NCBI RefSeq assembly: GCF_000725545.1
Contig: NZ_JNZP01000015.1
Span: 310,001-374,000, forward strand
DNA length: 64,000 nucleotides
Direction: 5' to 3'
From: Streptomyces exfoliatus
GTDB taxonomy: Bacteria; Actinomycetota; Actinomycetes; Streptomycetales; Streptomycetaceae
Shown here one piece after another: positions 9,569 through 17,186 of this stretch. A program made the position numbers and the translations under genes. The first letter of the stretch is position 1; each line of letters starts with the position of its first letter. The notes below the pieces were generated by a model. It did no database searches. It saw only the letters and a program-made list of their open reading frames with translations, and was not told where the DNA came from.

Positions 9569-10501
9569 TTGTCCGTCACCGATCCCGACGCGTCCGCCAC
9601 CGATCCCTATGTGGTCGCGCTCGCGCCCGGCGTCCACGCCTTCGTCCAGCCCGACGGCGGCTGGTGCCTGAACAACGCCGGCTTCCTCGGCGACGCCCGC
9701 GAGTCGCTGCTCGTCGACACCGCCGCCACCGAGCGGCGCGCCCGGCTGCTGCGGGACGCGGTCCTCGCCCGGGGTCTTCCGCTGCCCGGGACCGTCGTCT
9801 CCACCCACCACCACGGCGACCACACCTACGGCAACGGGGTGTTCCTGCCGGAGGCGCGGATCGTGGGGCACGAGAACTGCCGGAGCGAGCAGCTCGCGGC
9901 CGGGCACCAGCTCCATCTGCTGTGGCCGCGCACCGACTTCGGGACGGTCGACATCCGGCCGCCGTCCGTCACCTACCGGGAGCGGCTGACGCTGTACGTC
10001 GGGGACATCGAGGTGCGGGTGATCCACCCGGGCACCGCGCACACCACGGGCGACTCGATCGTGCACCTCCCCGAGCAGGGCGTGGTCTTCACCGGTGACC
10101 TGGTCTTCCACGGCGGGACGCCGTTCCTGCCGATGGGTTCGCTCGCCGGGTCGCTGCGCGCCCTCGCCCTGCTGCGCTCGCTCGACGCGCCGACGGTCGT
10201 GCCGGGGCACGGGCGGGTGACCGACCCCGCGGCGTACGACGCGACGGAGCGGTATCTGCGCTGGGTGCGGGAGCTGGCGGCGGAGGGGTACGCGAAGGGG
10301 GCGACGCCGCTGGAGACGGCGCGGACGGCGGACCTCGGCGAGTTCGGCGCGTGGCGGGAGAGCGAGCGTCTGGTGGCGAACCTGCACCGGGCGTACGCGG
10401 AACTGGCGGGCCTTCCGGAGGGGTCGCCGCTCGACGCGGTGACGGTCTTCGGCGACATGGCGGCGATGAACGGCGGGGTGCCGGTGGCCTGCCACGCGTA
10501 G
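9569..10501 (+). CDS. Metallo-beta-lactamase-fold hydrolase
   Basis: 310 residues. The zinc-binding motif THHHGDH has its ligands at His80, His82, Asp84 and His85; further ligands fit the histidine in HPGTAHTTGDS, the aspartate in VFTGDLVF and the histidine in VPGHGR. The best start is TTG 9569, which has a GGGGGA ribosome site at suitable spacing. The family includes glyoxalase II-like thioesterases, lactonases and quinolinases; the substrate is open. It converges with gudD, leaving 3 bp between the stops. Confidence 0.87.
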   Translation: MSVTDPDASATDPYVVALAPGVHAFVQPDGGWCLNNAGFLGDARESLLVDTAATERRARLLRDAVLARGLPLPGTVVSTHHHGDHTYGNGVFLPEARIVGHENCRSEQLAAGHQLHLLWPRTDFGTVDIRPPSVTYRERLTLYVGDIEVRVIHPGTAHTTGDSIVHLPEQGVVFTGDLVFHGGTPFLPMGSLAGSLRALALLRSLDAPTVVPGHGRVTDPAAYDATERYLRWVRELAAEGYAKGATPLETARTADLGEFGAWRESERLVANLHRAYAELAGLPEGSPLDAVTVFGDMAAMNGGVPVACHA

Positions 10502-10504
10502 CCG

Positions 10505-11794
10505 CTACCACGTCTGCGGGCGCCATTTCGGGTCCGCGCGCCTCATCGCCGCCGCGTCGTCGCGGTCCCGCAGGGTGCCGTCGTCGTCGAGCCAGCGGCG
10601 GTGCAGGGCGGCGAGCGCGGCGCGGTCGAGGTCGACGCCGAGGCCGGGGGTGTCGGTGACGGCGAGCCGCCCGTCCCGGAAGACGGGCCGGGTGGTGACG
10701 ACGTCCTCGGTCTGCCAGGGGTAGTGGGTGTCGCAGGCGTGGTGGAGTTCGGGGAGGGTCGCGGCGACCTGGGTCATGGCGGCGAGGCTGATGCCCAGGT
10801 GGGTGTTGGAGTGCATGGAGAGCCCGACGCCGTACGTCCGGCAGAGCGCGGCGAGTTCACGGGTGCGGTGCAGTCCGCCCCAGTAGTGGTGGTCGCAGAG
10901 CACGATCCGTACCGCGCCCTTCGCGAAGGCCTCGGGCACCTCCTCGAAGGTGGTCACGCACATGTTGGTGGCCAGCGGCACGTCGGTGCGGGCGGCGATC
11001 TCGGCCATGGCGCCGGTGCCGCTCGCCGGGTCCTCCAGGTATTCGAGCACGTCGCCCAGTTCGCGGGCGACGGCGAGCGAGGTCTCCACCGACCAGGCGC
11101 CGTTGGGGTCGAGCCGCAGGGGCCGGCCGGGGAACGCCTCGGCGAGGGCGCGGACGGCGGCGCCCTCCTGCTCGGGCGGGAGGACGCCGCCCTTGAGCTT
11201 GAAGGAGCGGAAGCCGTACAGGCGGTCGAAGCGGCGGGCCTGGGCGACGATGCCCGCGGGGTCGAGGGCCGGGCCCCAGTCGTCCGTCGGGGCGTCGGTG
11301 CCGGGGTGGGCGGCCCAGCGGTAGAAGAGGTAGGCGCTGTACTCGACCGTGTCGCGGACCTTGCCGCCGAGCAGGGCGTGGACGGGCAGGCCGAGGGTCT
11401 TGCCGAGGGCGTCGAGGCAGGCGGTCTCGAAGGCGGAGACGACGGAGAGGCGGAGCTTGTCGGCGGTGCGGACGCCGCGCAGGCCGCCCGCGTCGACGCC
11501 CTCGTCGGCGGGAAGGGCGGGAGAGGCGGGACCGGCGGTGTCGGCGAGCGCGAAGAGGCCGTTCACGTCCGCGACCGAGCGGCCGGGGAGGGCCTCGGCA
11601 AGGGGCCGGGCGATGTCCAGGTAGACGCCGTCGCCGTAGGTCTCCCCGAGGCCGCTCACTCCTCCCCTGGTGACGACCTCCACCACGAGCCGTGGAGTGG
11701 CGGGCTGGTGGACGCCCTGGACGTTGAGGAGGGGCGGGTCGGAGATGAGGATCGGGGTGATCCGGACTTCGTCGACGATCAGCTTCGCATCCAT
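10505..11794 (-). CDS. gudD: Glucarate dehydratase, enolase superfamily
   Basis: 429 residues. The catalytic KxK pair is Lys199/Lys201 in FKLKGG; metal ligands fit Asp229, Glu254 and Asn277, and the general base of this subgroup fits His332 in MHSNTHLGIS. The N-terminal capping domain with PLLNVQGVHQP is also typical. It dehydrates D-glucarate (and L-idarate) to 5-keto-4-deoxy-D-glucarate, the first step of saccharate catabolism. The rest of the pathway is not in this window. It is a single gene divergent from the phosphotransferase at 11929. Confidence 0.93.
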   Translation of the reverse strand: MDAKLIVDEVRITPILISDPPLLNVQGVHQPATPRLVVEVVTRGGVSGLGETYGDGVYLDIARPLAEALPGRSVADVNGLFALADTAGPASPALPADEGVDAGGLRGVRTADKLRLSVVSAFETACLDALGKTLGLPVHALLGGKVRDTVEYSAYLFYRWAAHPGTDAPTDDWGPALDPAGIVAQARRFDRLYGFRSFKLKGGVLPPEQEGAAVRALAEAFPGRPLRLDPNGAWSVETSLAVARELGDVLEYLEDPASGTGAMAEIAARTDVPLATNMCVTTFEEVPEAFAKGAVRIVLCDHHYWGGLHRTRELAALCRTYGVGLSMHSNTHLGISLAAMTQVAATLPELHHACDTHYPWQTEDVVTTRPVFRDGRLAVTDTPGLGVDLDRAALAALHRRWLDDDGTLRDRDDAAAMRRADPKWRPQTW

Positions 11795-11872
11795 GCTTGT
11801 GAACTCTATTCAGCCCGGCGACCGTCAGCCAGAGTGCGGAACGTACTTTCCGGCCGCCCCTCTGGACGACAT

Positions 11873-11886
11873 ACCGACTGGTCGGT
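11873..11886. promoter_or_regulatory. TetR-type operator upstream of the phosphotransferase
   Basis: ACCGACTGGTCGGT has perfect 6-bp arms around TG. The right half, read on the other strand as ACCAGTCGGTAT, recurs exactly at 15724-15735 upstream of the SDR gene. The TetR gene at 14233-14826, between these two sites, is the obvious candidate regulator. Confidence 0.65.
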
Positions 11887-11928
11887 CATCATGAACGCCG
11901 ACCGAAGCCGATCCGGAGGTACGCACGT

Positions 11929-12951
11929 ATGAGTTCCGCCCCGCCGCCAGGCCTCGACCCCGAGCAGCTGCGCCGCCACCTCGACCGCGAGCGCCCCGGC
12001 CTGGTGTCCGGCCCCCTCGAAGCCCGGCTGATCGAAGGCGGCCGGTCGAACCTGACGTACGTCGTGACCGACGGCACCGGCCGCTGGGTCGTCCGCCGGC
12101 CCCCGCTCGGCCACGTCCTCGCCACCGCCCACGACATGCGGCGCGAGCACCGCGTCATCAGCGCCCTGCACGGCACGGACGTGCCCGTCCCCGAGACGCT
12201 GCTGCTCTGCGAGGACGAGTCCGTCCTCGGAGCGCCCTTCTACGTCATGGAGTTCGTCGAGGGCACGCCGTACCGCTCGGCCGCGGAGCTCGCCCCGCTC
12301 GGCCCCGACCGCACCCGCGCCGCCGTCCTCGGCCTGGTCGACACCCTCGTCGACCTGCACGCCGTCGACCCGGAGGCCGTCGGGCTCGGCGACTTCGGGC
12401 GCCCCGAGGGCTTCCTCGACCGGCAGCTGCGCCGCTGGGGCAAACAGCTCGACGCCTCGCGCGGCCGTGACCTCGCCGGGATCGACGAGCTGCACGCCGC
12501 CCTCGGCCGCTCCCTGCCGGTCTCGCCCCCGCCCACGGTGATCCACGGCGACTACCGGCTCGACAACGTCCTCGTCGACGGCGACGACCGCATCAGGGCC
12601 GTCCTCGACTGGGAGATGTCGACGCTCGGCGACCCGCTCACCGACCTCGGCCTGCTCGTCATGTACAGCACGCCGCTCGGCCTGCCGGACTCCCCCGTCT
12701 CCACCACCGCCACGGCCCCCGGTCACCCGAGCCCCGCCGAACTGGCCGAGCGCTACGCGGCCCGCTCGGGCCGCGACACCTCGGCCCTCGCCTGGTACAC
12801 CGCCTTCGCCTGGTTCAAGCTCGCCGTGATCCTGGAGGGCATCCACTACCGCTGGACCCTCGGGCAGACCGTCGGCGCGGGCTTCGACCGCATCGGCGAA
12901 CTCGTCCCCGTCTTCATCGAGCACGGCCTGACCACCCTTCAGGAGGGCTGA
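11929..12951 (+). CDS. Aminoglycoside-phosphotransferase-like kinase of the ACAD10/11 type
   Basis: 340 residues with the choline/aminoglycoside kinase fold. The catalytic loop HGDYRLDNVL and the metal site VLDWEMSTLGDPLTDLG are intact, as are the N-terminal GGRSNLTYVV nucleotide-binding loop and RREHRVISAL. The stop is 6 bp before the acyl-CoA dehydrogenase. In mammals an equivalent kinase domain is fused to an acyl-CoA dehydrogenase (ACAD10/ACAD11), which phosphorylates 4-hydroxyacyl-CoA before elimination. The two-gene operon here matches that division of labour, so phosphorylation of hydroxyacyl-CoA is a reasonable inference, not an antibiotic-resistance role. Confidence 0.85.
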   Translation: MSSAPPPGLDPEQLRRHLDRERPGLVSGPLEARLIEGGRSNLTYVVTDGTGRWVVRRPPLGHVLATAHDMRREHRVISALHGTDVPVPETLLLCEDESVLGAPFYVMEFVEGTPYRSAAELAPLGPDRTRAAVLGLVDTLVDLHAVDPEAVGLGDFGRPEGFLDRQLRRWGKQLDASRGRDLAGIDELHAALGRSLPVSPPPTVIHGDYRLDNVLVDGDDRIRAVLDWEMSTLGDPLTDLGLLVMYSTPLGLPDSPVSTTATAPGHPSPAELAERYAARSGRDTSALAWYTAFAWFKLAVILEGIHYRWTLGQTVGAGFDRIGELVPVFIEHGLTTLQEG

Positions 12952-12957
12952 CCCACC

Positions 12958-14172
12958 ATGGACTTCTCATTCGACGCGCGCACCGAGGAGCTGCGGACGA
13001 AGCTGCTCGCCTTCATGGACGAGCGCGTCTACCCGGCCGAGGCAGTCGCCGAGGAGCAGCGCGCGCTGCTCGCCTCGCCCTGGGACACCCCCGCGGTCGT
13101 CGGGGAGCTGAAGGCCGAGGCCAAGCGGCAGGGCCTGTGGAACCTCTTCCTTCCCGACGCCGAGTACGGGGCGGGCCTCACCAACCTCCAGTACGCGCCG
13201 CTCGCCGAGATCACCGGCCGCAGCCCGCACCTGGCGCCGACCGCCCTCAACTGCGCTGCGCCCGACACCGGCAACATGGAGGTGCTGGCCCAGTTCGGGG
13301 ACGAGGCGCAGAGGAAGCAGTGGCTGGAGCCGCTGCTCGCCGGTGAGATCCGCTCGGCGTTCGCGATGACCGAGCCCGAGGTCGCCTCCTCCGACGCGAC
13401 CAACATCGAGACCCGGATCCGGCGGGACGGCGACTCGTACGTCGTCGACGGCCGCAAGTGGTACATCTCCGGGGCGATGAACCCCGACTGCAAGATCTTC
13501 ATCGTGATGGGCAAGACCGACCCCGACGGCGCGGACATCCGCCGCCAGCAGTCGATGATCCTCGTGCCGCGCGACACCCCCGGCGTCGAGGTGCGGCGCG
13601 CGATGCAGGTGTACGGGTACGAGGACCACTCCCACGGCGGCCATGCCGAGGTGGTCTTCGACGGGGTCCGCGTCCCGGCCTCGAACCTGATCGGCGAGGA
13701 GGGCGGCGGCTTCGCCATCGCGCAGGCCCGGCTCGGCCCCGGCCGCATCCACCACTGCATGCGGCTCATCGGCATGGCCGAGCGGGCCGTCGAGCTGACC
13801 TGCCGCCGCGCGGTCTCCCGTACCGCCTTCGGCAAGACGCTCGCCCAGCAGGGCGTCGTGCAGAACTGGATCGCGGACGCACGGGTGACGATCGAGCAGC
13901 TGCGGCTCCTCGTCCTCAAGACGGCCTGGCTCATGGACACCGTCGGCAACCGGGGTGCGCACACGGAGATCCAGGCCATCAAGATCGCGACCCCGCGCGC
14001 GGTCGTCGAGATCATCGACAAGGCGGTGCAGGCACACGGGGCGGGCGGGGTCTCGCAGGACTTCCCGCTGGCCGAACTGTGGGCGTCGGCGCGGACGCTG
14101 AAGCTCGCGGACGGGCCGGACGAGGTGCACCAGCGGTCGCTGGCGCGGCGGGAGCTGAAGAAGTACCTGTAG
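12958..14172 (+). CDS. Acyl-CoA dehydrogenase, ACAD11-like
   Basis: 404 residues. Recognisable segments include FAMTEPEVASSDATN for FAD and substrate binding, the WYISGAMNPDCKIFIVMGKTD sheet, and the C-terminal RTLKLADGPDEVHQRSLARRELKKY segment that is typical of the ACAD11 group. It is an FAD enzyme of the cytosol and follows the kinase-like gene by 6 bp, so both are likely one operon. Together they fit degradation of 4-hydroxy or branched acyl-CoA compounds. It ends in a strong bidirectional terminator. Confidence 0.9.
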   Translation: MDFSFDARTEELRTKLLAFMDERVYPAEAVAEEQRALLASPWDTPAVVGELKAEAKRQGLWNLFLPDAEYGAGLTNLQYAPLAEITGRSPHLAPTALNCAAPDTGNMEVLAQFGDEAQRKQWLEPLLAGEIRSAFAMTEPEVASSDATNIETRIRRDGDSYVVDGRKWYISGAMNPDCKIFIVMGKTDPDGADIRRQQSMILVPRDTPGVEVRRAMQVYGYEDHSHGGHAEVVFDGVRVPASNLIGEEGGGFAIAQARLGPGRIHHCMRLIGMAERAVELTCRRAVSRTAFGKTLAQQGVVQNWIADARVTIEQLRLLVLKTAWLMDTVGNRGAHTEIQAIKIATPRAVVEIIDKAVQAHGAGGVSQDFPLAELWASARTLKLADGPDEVHQRSLARRELKKYL

Positions 14173-14179
14173 CCGTACG

Positions 14180-14221
14180 ACGGAAGGGGCCCACGACCGG
14201 TCGGTCGTGGGCCCCTTCCGT
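14180..14221. terminator. Bidirectional terminator hairpin
   Basis: A perfect 19-bp inverted repeat encloses a 4-nt GGTC loop between the convergent acyl-CoA dehydrogenase and tetR genes. There is no T-tract, which is normal for Streptomyces. The stem starts 7 bp after the dehydrogenase stop. Confidence 0.85.
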
Positions 14222-14232
14222 GTGGGCGTCCG

Positions 14233-14826
14233 TCAGGGGCGCAGGGCCCGGAGCAGCAGGTCGGCGAGGTGTCCCGCGACCTGTTCGGGGGTGAGCGGGC
14301 CGTCCGGGCGGTACCAGGTGGAGAGGTGGTGCACCGAGCCGAAGTGGTAGTCGACGACCAGGTCGGCGGGTGTCGCCGAGGAGAACACCCCGGACCGCTG
14401 GCCCTCCTCGATCAGGGCGCGGAAGCGCTCGTGGTAGCGGCGCCGCTCGGACCTGACCTGCTTGTTCTTCTCCGGGCTGAGGTGGTGCATGGAGCGGAAG
14501 AAGATGGCCGCGTCGTCGAGGTTCTCGATGGTGGTGACGACGACGTCGGCCGCCGCGTCGCGCAGCCGGTCCTCGATGGGCGCGTCGGCGCCCGCGTAGG
14601 CGTCGAGCCGTTCCTGCTGGAGGCGCAGGACGCGGGCGTAGACCTCCTGGAGGAGGTCCTCCTTCGAGCCGAAGTAGTGGTACAGGGCGCCCTTGGTGAC
14701 CCCGGCGGCCTCGACGATCTCCTGCACGGAGGTGCGGTCGTAGCCCTGTTCCGCGAAGAGCCGGGTGGCGGCGGCGAGGAGCCTCTGGGGGACGGGTGCG
14801 CCGCTCCCGTCCGTCGTCCTGGCCAT
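14233..14826 (-). CDS. TetR-family regulator of the acyl-CoA module
   Basis: 197 residues from ATG 14826. The helix-turn-helix covers about residues 14-60 with the GVTKGALYHYFGSKEDLLQEV recognition segment, a form often seen in regulators of fatty-acid and acyl-CoA genes. The C-terminal domain contains a well-conserved-looking FFRSMHHLSPEKN segment. The gene sits between two copies of an ACCGAC-type operator (11873-11886 and 15724-15735), so it probably represses both the kinase-dehydrogenase operon and the SDR gene, released by an acyl-CoA ligand. Confidence 0.88.
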   Translation of the reverse strand: MARTTDGSGAPVPQRLLAAATRLFAEQGYDRTSVQEIVEAAGVTKGALYHYFGSKEDLLQEVYARVLRLQQERLDAYAGADAPIEDRLRDAAADVVVTTIENLDDAAIFFRSMHHLSPEKNKQVRSERRRYHERFRALIEEGQRSGVFSSATPADLVVDYHFGSVHHLSTWYRPDGPLTPEQVAGHLADLLLRALRP

Positions 14827-14861
14827 GCTCCGCCGCCTTCCTTGGTGGTCGTTTTCGGTCA

Positions 14862-14878
14862 GCGGAACGTGTTTCCGC
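14862..14878. promoter_or_regulatory. Inverted repeat upstream of tetR 14233
   Basis: GCGGAACGTGTTTCCGC has 6-bp arms around CGTGT, 36 bp upstream of the tetR ATG. It is a possible autoregulatory site but differs from the ACCGAC-type operator. Confidence 0.35.
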
Positions 14879-14901
14879 CTGTAGATCTTCCCACCGATCG
14901 T

Positions 14902-14921
14902 GGCACCCGTTAACGGGTGCC
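14902..14921. other. Perfect 20-bp palindrome over the SDR stop codon
   Basis: GGCACCCGTTAACGGGTGCC is a perfect palindrome that contains the TAA stop of the SDR gene. It could be a terminator between SDR and tetR, or a protein-binding site for tetR control. Confidence 0.5.
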
Positions 14922-15686
14922 GGTCTCCCAGGCCTGCTGGACGTGGTTCATGGTGGTCAGCCAGCGCTCGGGGTCCGTGGCCCGATTGCGGTAGTAGCCG
15001 GCGACCTCGGGGTGCGGGAGGACGAGGAAGCGGTCGGCGGCGATGGCGTCGAGGAGGGCGTCGGCGACGTCCTCGGGCTCGATGGCGGTGGGCGCGAGGA
15101 CGAGGTCGCCGGCCGATCCCGCGGCGGTGAGCATGTCCGTACGGACGCCCTGCGGGCAGATGGCGTGGACCTTGAGACCACGGTGCCGGTAGGTCAGGGA
15201 GAGCCACTCGGCGAAGGCGTACGCGCCGTGCTTGGAGACGCTGTACGGCGCCGCGCCGATCATGGTGAGCAGTCCGGCGGCGGAGACGGTGGAGACGAAC
15301 CGGCCGCTGCCGCGCTCCAGCCACTCCGGGAGGAGGGCGCGGGCCGCGCGGACGTGGGCCATGACGTTGACGTCCCAGGCGGCGGCCCAGACGTCCTCGT
15401 CGGCGAAGGCGTCGCCGGGCGAGGAGAGGCCGGCGTTGGCGCACCATACGTCGACCGTGCCGCCGAGCGCCTCGCGGGCCTCGTCGACGACGGCGGAGGC
15501 GTCGCCGGGGACGGCGAGGGCGCCGATCTCCTCGGCGACGGCCTTGGTGCGGACGGGGTCGAGGTCGTTCACGACCACCCTGGCTCCCTCGGCGGCGAAC
15601 CTGCGGGCGAGGGCGGCGCCGATGCCGCCGCCCGCTCCGGTGACGACGACTCCGGCGCCCTGGAGTTCGTTCCTGTCCGCGTTCAT
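14910..15686 (-). CDS. SDR-family oxidoreductase
   Basis: 258 residues from ATG 15686; an upstream open frame overlaps the promoter and is rejected. The cofactor motif VVTGAGGGIGAAL is at about residues 13-25, and the catalytic Ser, Tyr and Lys are in STVSAAGLLTMIGAAPYSVSK. The VVVNDLD acidic end of the second strand points to NAD(H). It lies upstream of tetR on the same strand, about 80 bp away, and has the shared half-operator in front. A hydroxyacyl-CoA or alcohol substrate is an inference from context. Confidence 0.87.
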   Translation of the reverse strand: MNADRNELQGAGVVVTGAGGGIGAALARRFAAEGARVVVNDLDPVRTKAVAEEIGALAVPGDASAVVDEAREALGGTVDVWCANAGLSSPGDAFADEDVWAAAWDVNVMAHVRAARALLPEWLERGSGRFVSTVSAAGLLTMIGAAPYSVSKHGAYAFAEWLSLTYRHRGLKVHAICPQGVRTDMLTAAGSAGDLVLAPTAIEPEDVADALLDAIAADRFLVLPHPEVAGYYRNRATDPERWLTTMNHVQQAWETGTR

Positions 15687-15723
15687 GGACCCACCTCTCG
15701 GCTGTGACGACGCGGACAGACTA

Positions 15724-15735
15724 ACCAGTCGGTAT
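15724..15735. promoter_or_regulatory. Second copy (half-site) of the ACCGAC-type operator
   Basis: ACCAGTCGGTAT is identical to the reverse complement of the left and central part of the operator region at 11871-11882. The other half is degenerate (AGACTA). It sits 38 bp upstream of the SDR start. Confidence 0.55.
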
Positions 15736-15825
15736 GCCGTGGGGGAAGACCCGTTCCGCACGCCTCGTTCCCCGGAGCGGCCAGGAGCGCTAGCGTGCGT
15801 GCCCATGTCACCCCGAGGAGGTTCC

Positions 15826-17067
15826 ATGGGCCTGTCGCGACGGAGTCTGCTGGCCGCCGGCGGCGCGCTCGGGGCGGTGGCGGCCACCGCGCCCACCGCG
15901 TCGGCCGCCCCCGGTCACGGCCGGGTGCGGACCGGCTTCGAGCGGCTCGCGGCCGACGGGTACGCCCTTCTGGCCGGCGAGCGGGTCGGCATCGTCACCA
16001 ACCCGACCGGGATCACCCGGGACGCCGGGCACGTCGTGGACGCGATGCACGCCGACGAGCGGGTGGACCTGGTCGCCGTCTTCGGCCCCGAGCACGGTTT
16101 CCGGGGAACCGCGCAGGCGGGCGGATCCGAGGGCCGGTACGACGATCCGGCGACCGGACTACCCGTGTACGACACGTACCTGAAGAGCGGGCAGCCACTC
16201 GCGGACGTCTTCACCGCCTCCGGGGTCGACACGGTCGTCTTCGACATCCAGGACGTCGGCGCCCGCTTCTACACCTACATCTGGACGCTGTACGACTGCA
16301 TGGTGGCCGCCGCGCTCGCCGGGAAGAGGTTCGTGGTCCTGGACCGGCCGAACCCGGTGACCGGACGGGCGGCGCTCGGCCCCGTACTGGACCGGGCGTT
16401 CGCCACCTTCGTCGGGCGCGAGCCGATCGCGCAGGCGCACGGGATGACCGTGGCCGAGCTGGCCCGGCTCTTCAACGGCGAGTTCCTGACCCGGCCGGTG
16501 GCCCTGGAGACGGTACGGATGACGGGCTGGCGGCGCGGCGAGTTCTTCGACGCGACCGGGCTGCCGTGGGTGCCGCCCAGCCCGAACATGCCGACGCCGG
16601 AGACCGCGCTCGTCTACTCCGGCACCTGCCTCTTCGAGGGGACGAACCTGTCCGAGGGCCGGGGCACCACCCGCCCCTTCGAACTCCTCGGCGCCGAGGG
16701 GATCGACCGGCGGTGGGCGGAGGCGGCGAACGCGCTCGCCCTGCCCGGAGTCCGTTTCCGGGAGGCGTACTTCGCTCCGACCTTCTCCAAGTTCCAGGGG
16801 AAGACCGTGGGCGGGGTGCAGGTGCACGTCCACGACCGCGTTTCCTTCGACCCGGTACGGACGGGGATCGGGCTCCTGGTCAGCGCCCGGAGCTCGTGGT
16901 CCGGCTTCGCCTGGCGGGCGGACCACTGGATCGACAAGCTGACCGGCTCGACCCGGGTGCGGACGCTGATCGACGCGGGCGCGGGCGTGGACGAGGTCGT
17001 GGGGGCGTGGCAGTCGGACCTGGCGGCGTTCCGCGCGGTTCGGGAGGGGTATCTGCTGTACCGGTGA
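15826..17067 (+). CDS. Exported NamZ-type exo-beta-N-acetylmuramidase (DUF1343, GH171)
   Basis: 413 residues. The N-terminus MGLSRRSLLAAGGAL has a twin-arginine motif followed by a hydrophobic stretch and an Ala-x-Ala cleavage site near residue 27, so Tat export is likely. The DUF1343 body has the typical RVGIVTNPTGI, FGPEHGFRG, YDTYLKSG, FDIQDVGARFYTYIWTL and VLDRPNP segments. Founders of this family (NamZ) release terminal N-acetylmuramic acid from peptidoglycan fragments. ATG 15826 follows GAGGAGG; an alternative ATG at 15805 lies 8 nt after a TAGCGT -10-like box and would add seven residues. Confidence 0.88.
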   Translation: MGLSRRSLLAAGGALGAVAATAPTASAAPGHGRVRTGFERLAADGYALLAGERVGIVTNPTGITRDAGHVVDAMHADERVDLVAVFGPEHGFRGTAQAGGSEGRYDDPATGLPVYDTYLKSGQPLADVFTASGVDTVVFDIQDVGARFYTYIWTLYDCMVAAALAGKRFVVLDRPNPVTGRAALGPVLDRAFATFVGREPIAQAHGMTVAELARLFNGEFLTRPVALETVRMTGWRRGEFFDATGLPWVPPSPNMPTPETALVYSGTCLFEGTNLSEGRGTTRPFELLGAEGIDRRWAEAANALALPGVRFREAYFAPTFSKFQGKTVGGVQVHVHDRVSFDPVRTGIGLLVSARSSWSGFAWRADHWIDKLTGSTRVRTLIDAGAGVDEVVGAWQSDLAAFRAVREGYLLYR

Positions 17068-17186
17068 AGGCGGTCGCGCCCGGTGTCGACCGGGGGGTGT
17101 CCCCCGGCCGGCGAGGGGTTGTCCCCCGGTCGAGAAGGGTGCGGGCGGGATGTCCGACGAGGTGTCCCGCCGACCAGGCTGGGCCC

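Noticed and set aside
11929..12951. Aminoglycoside resistance phosphotransferase
   Set aside because: The link to an acyl-CoA dehydrogenase and the ACAD10/11 analogy point to acyl-CoA metabolism.
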